Of a DNA stretch of 64,000 bases, positions 41,001 through 53,350 are shown in pieces; the first letter of the stretch is position 1; the number at the start of each line of letters is the position of its first letter. The notes beneath the pieces are model-generated. The model was given only the letters and a program-made list of their open reading frames with translations, made no database searches and was not told where the DNA came from. The DNA is taken from NCBI GenBank assembly GCA_005281725.1, contig SSBO01000002.1:448902-512901 (forward strand). Reading direction: 5' to 3'. This DNA comes from Wuchereria bancrofti. Taxonomy: Eukaryota > Nematoda > Chromadorea > Rhabditida > Onchocercidae. The translations under genes were made by a program, and so were the position numbers.

Positions 41001-44000
41001 GCCTTCCCATAAACATGTATAAACTTTTGTTGTCTAAAAAAACACTAGTATTCAAAATCTTTATGAAACACAAGAAATACTGTGACATTTTATGCTATAT
41101 ATATATATATATGTATGGCTATGTCATCTTCTTAGTTGTAACATAATCCTACAAGTGAAAATATCTTTAAAGTACAAATGCTTTGTAAATTTACACAAAT
41201 TAATCGATTCACTTATAATACATTTTTAATTTTATGAAATTGAAAGTCTATCTTCAATACTTTCACCCACTCTGTTGCATGATTTTCTTCGAAGAGGATA
41301 ATAAAACCTTTTAAAAGTTTCTTGTGCAATTAATATTTTGAAATAATATATGGATTTTTTAATAAAAGAGTGGGAGAAACCAGAAAAAAGTATTGAAGAC
41401 CTAATGAACTTGTAAATTAATTTAATTTCAAAAATAAAACCTGGATATGAGCAGTAAAAACGTGATCCACTAGAACTTTCTGGCTTGCAAACTTTTTTTT
41501 GCATCCATGCCATCCGCATCTTAAATCTTCCAATGTTTCAATATCAACATTCTCAGCCGAATTACCTTCCGTTACAACGAGTGGAGCAGTACTGTTCCGC
41601 GCATTCGACTTTGTTAGATATGAATGATTTCTGAATTTAGAAATTTCTAATGTTATTCGCATAAGGGAAAAAAAAGGGTCGAAGAAAAAATGTAATGAAG
41701 GAACAATTGTACTAATATAACAAATACCAACTTTTCCTTCTGTGCAGCTGAAGATGATGGCCCTGTACTATGTCCATTAATGCTTGTTTTTTTAGGCATT
41801 TTTTGAGTATGATGCACGACACCACCATAATTCTGAATATGAGTAGTGACAATATGTTCGTTTTCAGCAGGTTTAATTGGTAACCTGAAAAAAAAAAATC
41901 ATTTCCTTACAAAAAATCACTTTCTCTATTTACTTTAGTAGTCGAATAAGCCACCAAATACATCATTAGGAAGGTTAAATACCGGCCTCAAAAAATTAAA
42001 TGAATTACCTCCGGTCGAAAATATTGATATTTGTATTTTGCAACTCAGGTCCATTACCCTAAAATACGTCTATTATTGCTTTAATATAAAGTAGGAAACC
42101 TACTGCCTGAATGTGATTCTAAAATATAATTAAGAAGGCATCTAAATAAAACATACCAAATTAGTGGCTTTGCCTGAGTGTAGATGTTGCGCTTGTTCTA
42201 CGGTATGTCGGAAATCACTAATAATTAGTTGTGAATGAAACATAGACTCATTTTCTGTTGTTAAAGGTGCAGGTCTAATCAGCGTCGATTGCATCGAAGA
42301 ACCTGAGGAAGTTACCGACGTACCACTATCGGAAAACGTATGCAAGCTGCTTATTGAACGCTCGTTTTTACGCTTCCGTCTATATTCACTGCCTAATAAC
42401 GAATCCAGTGCTAAATCTGAAAGTTGCGAGTATTTCATGAGTTGAAAGTTAGTAAAATATGAGTAAAATATATTTATGAACTCATTTTAATAAAAAAGAA
42501 ATTTTTTGAAAAAGGAATTTGAAAAAATGGATGAGAAAAGTGGAGTGATAGAAGAATCTTTTCTTGAAAAAAAGATTTTTTAAAATAAAAAAAATTTTTT
42601 GTATCTGAAGAAATCACCATTCATTTACATTTACAAACTGGGTTTACATGAAATTCATATGTTATGCAATATATGAAGCAAGGAAATCAAAAAATATGAC
42701 ATATTATGAGAATAAGAAGCTTCATAACAAGTTGAAAAAAGAATGAAGTGCCCTTGGTGGTGGGCTAGGTAGTTGAACTTTTTACCAGCCTTTGAGAGTT
42801 GAGGCTATATATATATATTAACCTTAAGCTTTCCTCGAATATCTGAAGTTTTTTACTCAATAAGTAAATAAAATAGCAGCAATGCTTTCCTTAGCAAATT
42901 TTCAGATTACTGAAATGCTTACCTTCCAAAGAGGATGAGGAAGAAATATTCGTGCTACGTATTTCGAATGGAGGTAAATTAAGTGATGTACAGGATGAAT
43001 AGGTTGGTGGAAGTGACTGGATTGGTGTTGCCAAATTTGTTGGTGCCATATGTGCATGCATACCCTGGCGATGATAAGCAGCCATCAACACTTCTCTGAA
43101 ATGAAAAAAAAAAGACAATAGTGTTGTAGGATTTAAAAGTAAAATTATTAAAGATCAGTTGGTCTCTTACGATGTCCTACAAACAACCTATATAAAAGCG
43201 GAAAAGCTGGGGAATGAAGTCCAGAGATTGAACTCTAAAAGTTTTTCCTTCTTTTTTCTTTTCTAAAAGTGTAAAAAGACAATAAACAAAACTGTGTGGA
43301 TAATGAAATCATGAATTTTAAACAAGACATTCAATGATATCCACAGAGGAAAGATTTTCCGAAATAAATCTTTCTCTGTTCGTAAAATAAACTTACTGCT
43401 CATTAGCGAGTACCCTATGCCATAAGTACAAATATTTATGCTAACTTCAGTCCATCAGCTGATTCAACTTCTCACAACTAAAAGAAAAGGAAAAGCTTTC
43501 TAATGATTTATACTTCAAAGCAATGAATTTAGAATGAGAAAGCTAACTTTAAATAAGTATTCTTTACATGAGAGAAAATCCTTTCAATTGTTCTCCCTCC
43601 CTTCTGTTTTCAATATACTTGTCTAATCATTTGTGAAGTTTTTCACATTTTCACCTTTAGGTACAAAAAACTAAGAATAAATTTGTACCTTGTCAAAACT
43701 CCTTTTATATTTTTTTAACATTTTTAACTATTGAATGAGTTGGTTCTCAAACTTCTAGGCTTCCCTCTCCCTTCAAAAAAAGAAAAAAAAAAGAAAGAAA
43801 AAAACATTGACAGAATCGGACGTAAAAATAAAAAAATTGATGCTCCCTACAAACCAAATAAAGACAAATCATACATTCTGCTCATTCTAGTTGGAATTCA
43901 CATTGTAAAATTTACCAAAATGGAGATTCAAACTAGAGCTGTCAGATTATGAAGTACGGTCACCGCATCATCTTCAAAAAAATGAAGACTAAATAAATCT

Positions 44001-47000
44001 GATATCAAAAAGCAATAATCAGAATCTTAGGGTGTCACATAAAATTTCGACTTTTTCGAATTTTCTGATCAATTTTCGAAAAGCAATTAATTTCTTAAGA
44101 TGTAACTCGTCAATGCCTTCGTCACTCCTTCAGGAACTCATCTCAAAATTGGCCAATCTGCCACCTGTCAACCATTTGTTTACAGTCATTTCACAGCCCA
44201 TGGTCCGTTAATTGGTCACGATGTGCAACTTGATCGTATCAAGCTTCATTTGTATAATCTGAGGATTTTGTTGGAGATAGAAACGCTTGTCGTATGGGAA
44301 TTATGTTTTCTTTTTTTCAATAATCGATTTTAGTTAAATATTCTCAAATATTTCACATATTGTAATATGTTAAAATATGTCTTTAATATGTCTTTAAACG
44401 ATACATGAAGAAAGTGAAAATTGAAAATAAAAATGATTTATGATAAGAATTAGTAATATTTGATCAATTTAACAAAGCTTCAACTCATAATTATCAACTA
44501 TTAACTTTACATAATTTCTACAATTTTCTAGTAAAACTATATTGTTTGATTAATTTTAATAATAATAACATTTGGACGAAAATGTTGGAATTTAGTTGAA
44601 AGGAAACTGAATTTACAAAAGAAAAAAAAAGAGGGAAAAAGCCTTTTAATTTTCTAAACTATTAAAATTGATGATCGATAAAAAATTTTGTCTTATTCAG
44701 GAAAATTAATTAATAAATGATAGGATAATGTATATCAATATTGAACAGGAAATAAGAGGTAATAATAAAGGTATATTTTTTTTTTGCGCAATTATTGATA
44801 TTTCATCATCCTTTTTTCCCAGACTTTTGTTATCGTATTATCATCGATTGTAAACTTTTTGATTGTCTTTTTTTTTCCCTCTTCTGCCATTCCCGTCATT
44901 TCTTTATCATTGAAAATCAGGAGAAGAAAAAAGAAGATATGATAATTGTTTACTCTTCTACATAGCAAATATTCTTCTCCAATTTTTTCTCATGATGATA
45001 TAATAGATAGATGCAAAAAAGCATCATTTATAGTATTTTATTTTATTTATTTATTTTTTATATAGTTTTTTTCTTATTTCATTTCTATCGATTAAAGTTA
45101 CAGTATTTCTTTTATTGATAGACAAAATAGAAAATGAAAAAAGTAAAAGAAAACGATTACGATCATTTGATTAAGTTTAATCACTTTGATAATGATAATG
45201 ATGATATTGTTTGTTTGTTTGTCTTCATGCAATGCGTTTATAATAAATTAATACTTAAATATCCATTAACTGATTTTTTTTTTTTTTTTTTTTTGTATAT
45301 GACAACATTCTGATAATCATATATAACTTCCTCTTCTCTCTCTTTTCTCATTTATTTAAATGTATCAAACAAGAAGAATAAGTAGAAAAAAGAAAAAGAA
45401 TTGATAGTTTTAAAGTGCCAATTTAAGAGGTCATAAAATGGCAAAGAAACACGATGAAAATGGAAATAAAATGTCAAGCTATAAGAATTGAGAATGATTT
45501 TGCTTTGCAAGGTCAGCTATCACAAGATGCGGGAAGAAGAAGAAGAAAAAGAAGAAGAAGAAGAAGTGATGAGACATGAAAATCACATGAATTATTCCAA
45601 ATGTAATTATTTCAAAAAAGTCAAAAAAAAAAATAAAATAAATATGCAAATGGGTATCATTACTGCAATTTGTAGATGTCCTTCATTTTATCACTAAAAT
45701 CATTTTGAAACACTGATCTAATCATTGGGATGATAGAGTTAATCAAGGAAATAATTAATCCCTGTATAATGTATAAATTATTTTAGCTTGTACGATTGTC
45801 ATTTAATTATTTTAATGTTATTGCTTGATTAACATGATACAGTTTATTCTATTTATTTCTAAGCTTATTGAAATATTATATTATATCTATGATATATAAT
45901 CGTATCAGTATGAGATGTTTAAATAAATTTAAAAAATTTTTGTAGAAGTATGAGATATAATTAAATTAAGAAAATTTTAAATTCTTTTGGTCTTTTTTTT
46001 AAAGATATAGAACAAAAGTTTATTTTTTTTTCTTGATTTTTATTGTAAAGTGAAATTTAAAAAAAATTTTTGATGAAGTAGCATATTTTGAGCATTTAAT
46101 CTATATGCAATTGTTTTTTTTTTTTCTGTGCTAATAAATCTACTAACAATACTTATAACAATAATACAAATATGTATGATATGATTTGTTACTGCCTTTG
46201 GGACTAATCTTTACCATCACTTTGCTCAAATTGCTATCATTTATTGGACAATAAAAATGTGAAATGTAGCTCAATAAGTGGCATTGTACTTATTTCAAAT
46301 TAAAATGAAAAGATAGATGTTTTAGAAATATTTCCGTATTTTATCTTTTTTCCACAAAAAAAAAAAAAAAAAAAAAAAACTAATCTCTAGCCTATAATTC
46401 CAAAAATATAATTTTGTAATGCTTTGTATTGGTTTATTTTAGTTTTGCTTTTCTTTTTCCCCAAAAAATTTTTAAACTTTCTTAACAAAATATCAAATGA
46501 AAAAAAAAAATCATTTTTGAAAAAGTCTCGTTTGAAATTTGTAAATTTATAAATTTGTAATTAACTATTTACATTTAACTGTCTTTTTTGATCAGTGTAA
46601 AAGTAGAAGTATTTCATACTTTTGTCATCTATTACTCATACAATTCAATTGGAAAGAAGAATGAGAGGAAAGAGATCAGGTTTTGTCGACAGGAAAAAAA
46701 AAATGAAGAAATGTAACATTTAGAAATGGTCAAAAACAACTAAATGAACTAAAACAACTAAACAACTAAAAGTCAGAAAATATTGCGCTTAATTAATTAA
46801 TTGACTAATTAACTAATTAATTAATTATTTTCACAAGAAAGAATTTCAAAAGTTCGAAAATGAATGAAATTAACACTAACTGTGATAAGTTAAAATGATT
46901 TGTGCCATAAAAGAATGGATTTGGCTGTGATGCGGCAGCTGCTGCCGCTGCTGCCGCTGCTGCTGCCGCTGCTGTTGCAGGATTTCCAAATGCTGTGGTA

Positions 47001-47680
47001 GCAGAATCATTATTGAAGCATTGTACAGTCATCGATGATAACGGATTATGCGTTGTTGCTGCCGCTGCTACCGCTACCGCCGTTACGTCAACATTACTAC
47101 CAGATTTCATATTATTTGAATGCTTGAAAAGAAAAAACATTTGTGAATATTAATTCAATAAAATACATTTTCGATGATTAAATACAAAATGCTTAAAATT
47201 TACGATTAACTTCGTTCAAATGTTTAATTTGTAAACAAAAACGTAAACATGTACGTATACGTATGTGTGTGTATGTGTTTGTTATAATGTTTTGTGACTA
47301 ACTTATAACCTGAAAAATGTAGATGTTTGAATTTCAGGTCATTTCATTTTATGAATTTATTCATTTATCGATCAATTTTGAATGTGAATCAAAATTTTAT
47401 TAATTTATTCATTTGTCGATCAATTCTGAATTATTTTTAAGATATTCGTTTGTTATACTAATTAGCATAATACTAATTAGCATAATAATAAAATGCTAGA
47501 AATGACCTCACAACTGGTCAATAATGGTGCAAGAGATGAAAAAGTTGGTGACGAGAATGCTGAACCATGCGTTGAGGACGATGAAGATTGTCGACATGAT
47601 GGAATTGGTAAATAATTAATACCAGTAACAGGAAAAGGTGGTACTGAACCACAATCCAGTGAGATACTACCAACTTCCAT
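35006..47680 (-). CDS. tra-1: TRA-1/Gli-type five-zinc-finger transcription factor
   Basis: Twenty-two phase-consistent exons: 47507-47680, 46881-47122, 42923-43095, 42157-42416, 42009-42058, 41732-41884, 41441-41630, 40914-41033, 40433-40597, 40157-40335, 39877-39980, 39693-39798, 39394-39581, 39084-39206, 38814-38928, 38559-38673, 38350-38458, 37985-38124, 37508-37647, 36795-37068, 35968-36033, 35006-35182 (3,363 nt, 1,120 residues; C. elegans TRA-1A is about 1,110). An in-frame TAA lies upstream of ATG 47680. Gli-type C2H2 fingers span 389-537: C389/C394/H407/H412, C421/C426/H441/H445, C453/C458/H471/H475, C483/C488/H501/H506, C514/C519/H532/H537. Diagnostic blocks are [54 protein letters not shown] and [19 protein letters not shown] motif (617-623) looks like a nuclear signal. 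Exon 2 encodes a 14-alanine tract. Gli factors bind TGGGTGGTC; in C. elegans TRA-1 is the terminal sex-determination repressor, degraded by FEM/CUL-2 and cleaved to an N-terminal form. The exon 19-20 junction (donor gtgtgg) is the weakest. Confidence 0.94.
43096..46880 (-). other. 3.8-kb intron 2 of tra-1
   Basis: The longest intron of the gene, phase 2, lies between the poly-alanine exon and the exon encoding [12 protein letters not shown]. No exon is seen. A patch at about 44095-44300 is more complex than its surroundings and holds CACCTG, TGTTTAC and TTGGCCAA-like words. The next in-frame ATG after the intron is at 43085, so a promoter inside this intron could start a protein lacking the first about 140 residues. 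Confidence 0.55.
46929..46977 (-). repeat. GCN repeat coding for 14 alanines in tra-1 exon 2
   Basis: The codons mix GCA, GCG and GCC, with the reverse strand reading GCTGCCGCTGC repeats. Mixed codons suggest a tract kept at protein level, not a pure slippage product. It is strikingly GC-rich for this window. Confidence 0.9.
47248..47280. repeat. GTAC/GTAT/GTGT simple repeat
   Basis: Alternating purine-pyrimidine tract in tra-1 intron 1, able to form cruciform or Z-like structure in principle. Confidence 0.8.
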
Positions 47681-50203
47681 AGTATTATTATTATTAGTAT
47701 TTTTGTGATCACTTAATTTAAAACTTTTTAAATTTTAGACAAAATTCTTCTAATATTTGACTAATATTCAATATTTCTTACTGTAACATCGCATAATGAT
47801 ATTATTCTGATAATGTAGAAATGATTCCTGAAAATGAGCAGTGTAAGAATTGAAAAGTAAATTAGCCAGTAAATGTATCAACGAATAATCTCATCAATAA
47901 TAAATTAACAAATTAAAACTTTCCCAACTAATTAACCATCACATGAATTTATTACATTTCTAAAAAATAAATATGAAAAAATTTATCCAGATGTTTAGAA
48001 TTAAAATAATTATAAAGAATTAGAAGTGCAACAGTTCTATTATTGTTAGTATCATAAATATCAACCATCCAATCATCTAACCAACCACTCAAGCAACCAA
48101 TCAATCAATCAACCAAACAACCAATCAGTATGCTATCTTATTGATCCTAGAACAATTCTATTTTTAGAAAAGTTCGAAAAAAATGATTATTTTTAGAAAT
48201 TTTTTGTCACCTTTATGCAAGGCTAAAATGAGAGTTCATTTCTTCTTAAATTCACTTTTTATCCCTCCTCCCTCCCTCTCTCCCTCCCTTCCTCCCTCTC
48301 CCCCATTTCTATTCCCTCCCTTTCCGTTTTGAAAGAGCTATACAGTATGCCAAAGAACTGGTTTTTCCGCTCTAACATAAAATTGATCCGGTTACACGAA
48401 TGTATAGCTTTATGAGAAGATGCTGTCTTCTGATTCTGGTGGTTATAAATAAAAAAAAAGGAAAGAAAACCTTTCATTCTTTTTTCTTTTGCTTTGATCA
48501 AAATAACATTCAAATGAATGACTATTGCGCTTAGCAGGTAAAGAATATGTTAATTGATACTTTTGCGCATGAAACATGAAAAAGTATAGCAGTGAAAGCG
48601 CAAATCTTTATATATTACCTTTTCCTATTTACGATAAAATTTCTTTTTACTTTCTTAACTTTTTTTTTTGCTGTTGAAAATTTTAATATATTTAAATATG
48701 ATATCATACAATGAAGTTAATTTAAGTTTTAATCTTGCATTTAATTTAATCATTTTACCTCAATTGATCGATGAATCAAAGTTGTAAACATCTTTTCTTT
48801 CTTTTTCTCATAAGTAAAATAATAAATGATAAAAATAAAATGATTTTGCTCAGATAATTTAACACAATATCAAAAAAAAAGGGAAAAGAAATTGGGAGAA
48901 GTTAAGATAAATAATCTTATCAAAAATTTATCATAATGTTAACAGAATAGCTCTATTAAATTAATTTAATAAAATCTTATTTGACTAAATTTGAAATATT
49001 TTTGAATTGTAATGATAATAAATATGACAACATTCTAGTGAAATATCATTAAAAAACGACAAATGTTCGATGCAAAGGTAATTTTCATGCTGCTATTGTG
49101 GAGGTGAAAATTGAGATGTTGAATTTTTGTTGCAGAAAAAGAAAATTAAAAAAAAAAGGGAGAAAAGGAGAGAGAGAGAGAGAGAAAAAAAGCGCAATCT
49201 TGTTCGTCAAAATCAATTTTGTTCATTAACAAAGTTATTTTAAAAAGGTGGAATATTCTGGAACACAAGGGAGCAGTTTTGATGAGGACATTGATAGGAT
49301 AGAATGAATAAAATTAAAAACAGCATAAAATAAAAGATCAGAAAAAAGAAACAGAATAAAAAAAAAAAGATAAGATAGAAAGAAATGTACTGAAATTAAG
49401 TAAAGTGATATATGATAGTGAATGGAAAATTTGATTGAGTTGAATTATCAACAAAGTGAAAAGAAAAATTAAAAATAATTCGTTAGAAATGATAGTTGAA
49501 AATGAAAATGAAAAAAAGTAAAAGTAAAGAAATGAGAAAATAAATGGAAAATGTTGGTTTAATAACGCTGATAAACCAAACTGACAAGCAATTTTTGTTA
49601 GTAAATTTAGGGAATAGTTGAAGATACATTCCTAACATGAAAAGTTTTTTTTTTTAATTTTTTTTTTTTTAGAAAAAAATTTTTTACCTTTTAATCATGG
49701 GCGGTCGATTTGATTTAGGTAAATGATCATCGATGACATATGTGAATTTGATTGAAGTTTGCAAAGCAAGAAAGTTACTGATAAACCAATCATTTAACAA
49801 ATCATTTTTCAACTCAAAAATTATTTATCTGTAAAATGTAAATACTGTATTTTTTATATATGTATTTAAAAAAAAAAAAATGAAAAAAGAAAGAGAAAGA
49901 AACAAAATATGAATGGAATAAAACAAATGAGAAAGATTATTTTGGAAAGAAAGAAAGAGGGGAAAAAAAGAGAAAGATATCTTTTTCACTTATAAAATTT
50001 CTTTCTTAAAAAAACATTTGAAGAAATGTTTAAATTTATTTCATTAATTTATTCTATTTTCTAATAATTTATCTTTGTAATTATTCATATGATAATTGTT
50101 ATTTTGTTATTTCTTGCATAACAGATACAATGTTAATTATTAAATAATAAGTTAAAAGCTAAATGTTCGTAATGTTATTTGGATCATTAAAAGAGAAAAT
50201 GAC

Positions 50204-50229
50204 AGAGAGAGAGAGAGAGAGAGAGAGAG
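50204..50229. repeat. (GA)n microsatellite
   Basis: Pure GA dinucleotide run. Similar shorter runs are at 49168-49183, 51219-51239 and 59750-59772. Confidence 0.9.
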
Positions 50230-50353
50230 GGAATAAAATGGTACATGTGAAAAGAATTGAGTAAATATATTTCGTTTTTCTTTCTGTAAACATTTACCAT
50301 TTTTGAGTTAATTTTCTTTTGTTGAAATTAAAGTTTAATAAATACTTATTACC

Positions 50354-50411
50354 AACATACATACATACGTGCATACACGTATATACGTATACACGCTTAT
50401 ACGTATACGTC
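50354..50411. repeat. CATA/CGTATA alternating repeat
   Basis: ACATACATACATAC passes into alternating ACGTATAC words. It resembles the tract at 47248-47280 in base pattern but is not a copy. Confidence 0.8.
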
Positions 50412-51416
50412 ACAAACTAACATAGTGACATTTTTGAAAATTGAAAAACGACAAATAACAAATTTTAACTATTCCTGTCATATGGTTGTCGATATTATAT
50501 TACTATCTGTTATTGACAATGATAATGACAAGCATAAAGCAGGCTTCATAAATGAAGAAATATGAGAAATTAAAATTTCGAAAATTTTGAATTTATTTGT
50601 GAGAATTATTGGCGTAAATCAAAAAAAGTCACATATGTTCACGTTAACATGAAAGTGTGTGGTTTATTAGACAGTAACTTTTTAAAAAAAATGCAAAAAA
50701 AAAGAAATCCTTATTGTGATCACTTCGAAATATTTGAAATTGCTATTTGGTATGCATTATGCTTACTTTCTAATGAAACAATCTCATTTCGTCCTTTAAT
50801 TTTTGTAGGATATTATTTAGTCAATTTCAGGTTTTTAAAACTATCTGATAAAATCACATACCTTCACGTTAACTTGTGTGGTTTGCTTAATTTATGTGAA
50901 TAACTTTGACAAATAAATTCAAAATTTTCAAAATTTCGGTTTTTTGAGAAATTACTCTCACATACATTTTTGCTCCAAACTAGTAATTTAATATTAAAAA
51001 AAGGATTAGTTACGAAATTAAAATGTGAAATTAAAAAATATATATTATTAATTAAAGAAAGGTGAAAAAAAAAGAGAGACAATAATATGAAATTTTTTTT
51101 TTTTACTTTGAACTTGGAAGATGTCATTATCATCATCATTTTCTTCTTGTCCCCTCAATGTCTCCCGATTCTCTTTCTGTTCATTCATTTTCTTTTCAGA
51201 AAAGGATACAAAAAAGGGAGAGAGAGAGAGGGAGAGAGAGACAAAGAAAGAGGGAATGAGATAGAAGAAAAAAAAAAATAAAAAAATGGAATTCCATGGG
51301 AGGGAACGAAAAAACGGATGTAAAAAAGTGCAACAAGATAGCAAGACTGTGACGTAGTTTTTCTAGTTTTTTTTTTTGGAAACTTTTTTTAAGCAGACAG
51401 ACAGACTAGACTTAGT

Positions 51417-51452
51417 CTTGACATGCCTTACTCTTGACATGCCTTACTCTTG
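51417..51452. repeat. 16-bp tandem repeat
   Basis: Two exact copies of cttgacatgccttact at 51417-51432 and 51433-51448, followed by a third cttga start. Confidence 0.9.
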
Positions 51453-53270
51453 AGTAGTTAAAATTGTCTGTCGCAATATGCACTTCAATAGTTTCAACAA
51501 CAACAAGAAAAAAAAACAAACATTGTAGATCCATAGAAGAATCCCGAAAAAAAAAGTGTTATCAAAAAAAAAATTTTTTTTCATATCTAAACATTTCCAA
51601 TTGATCATTATCACAAAAGTTTTTTCATTTATTTACATTATATGAACTATTAAATTCAAATTTATTTTGAATTTAATGGTTGAATTGTCAAAAGTTGCCA
51701 ATTTCTTCATTCCATTTTTCTTTCTTTTTTTTTTTTATCATGCAAAGTAACTAGAAATGATTAAAATTAAATTTATGATATGATCAAAAAGTGTCATTAC
51801 TCTGATAAAGATGATAAATCATAGAATATCAAATTGTTATTGCTACAATCAATGAATTAGGTAAATAAATTGAGCAGATGAAAAGTAACAATTTGTCGTT
51901 ATTGTTTCCTTTTTTTTTTTATTACCATATATTATTGTAAAGATAATGAGTTGACAATAAGAAAAATGATAAATTTCTCGTCAAGTAGTACTGTCACTGG
52001 TAATTTTGCAAAAAAAAAAAAATTCATTTTTTTTAAAAAAGTTTTCGGGTTAAAAGACAAAATAAATCCTCAAAAAACAAATTACTGATGATGACTGACG
52101 ACAAAAACAATTGTAATGGGTTAATTTCACAATGAATCCATAAATTAATCAAAGAGTTCGGCGAAATTTAATTAATTAATAAAGCGATGTAATAAAAACG
52201 ATTAATTAATAAAACAAAAGTTTAAAAGGGAAGTGAAGCTTTAGGATAGCGCAATGATTTGTAAATTTTTGCCTACCCATCCATCCAGTTCTCATTCACC
52301 AAGAAAAGTATCGAAGAGAATTGCAAATGAATTGATAGTTAAAGAATTTTTAACTTGTAAAACTGTAAATGTAATGATGCTATTGTTACCCATACATTCT
52401 ACCCTTGGGTAATCGATCAATTCATTTGCAACAGCTATTGGCAACAATCATTTTTAAATGAAATATCTGAGAGAAGTGGGTAAATGAAAATGAACAATTT
52501 GAAGTTAACTACCCATTCTTGCAATTGCTGAAATGTGATCAATTATAAGTCATTGATTGGAAAATTTAAAAAAAAAAAAAAAAAGGAAAAAAAGTCATTG
52601 CAACATCTGTTATTCAAAAAAATTATATGAATAGCTTAGTGCATAATAAATTGATTGTTATTTTGATATTTGATAAATTAAAGCTAAAATCATAACTAAA
52701 TAACTTTTTTTTTTCTTTTTTCAAAGAAAGAACCGAAAGTAAAGATTGTTTTTATTAATAACAATAGCTAATATCAATTCATATAAACTTGTTCATTTTG
52801 CATTGTCTTTTAAAAATATTTAAACTATTTTTATATAAAATATATAAAAGTAAAAAAATTCACTTTTACTTTTACTTCTTCTTTATACTAAACTTTTATT
52901 ATACTTTTCATTTATCCTATAATTTCATTATATTTTTTACTCATACTATATTTTATTTACAAAAAAAAATCGGATATTACTGTACAATGAGAGAAACTGA
53001 TGTTTTTTTCAATTTTTTTTTCAATAATTTTTGGAAGAATAAAAGATGGATGTAGTAGCATATGTTGAAATTGCTGAGACTAAAAAAAATTTTAGAGTTT
53101 GTTTGGAAGAGAATTGTTTCTATTACAAAATCTCTTGCAAATCTATTTGGGTAGTGGTAATTTTAAACTTTACTTATTGATTTCTTTTTAATACTTAACA
53201 TCAATTTAGTGTAAGTCCAAAAAAAACAAAAAAAAAAAAATGAATTCCATATAATTCTTAATCATTGCTC

Positions 53271-53350
53271 AATAAACCTATCATTAAACCTATCATTGTT
53301 CATTAATCATTAAACTTATCATTGTTCACTGATCATTAAATTTATCATTA
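53271..53350. repeat. ATCATTAAAC/TTATCATTG tandem words
   Basis: Repeated variants of cattaaacctatcattgtt and catt-gatcattaaa, an imperfect tandem array of roughly 17-30 bp units. Confidence 0.7.

Noticed and set aside
29595..47680. Operon of tra-1, SRP9 and the NHL gene
   Set aside because: The genes share a strand, but gaps of 4.4 and 2.8 kb are far larger than the usual few hundred bases of nematode operons.
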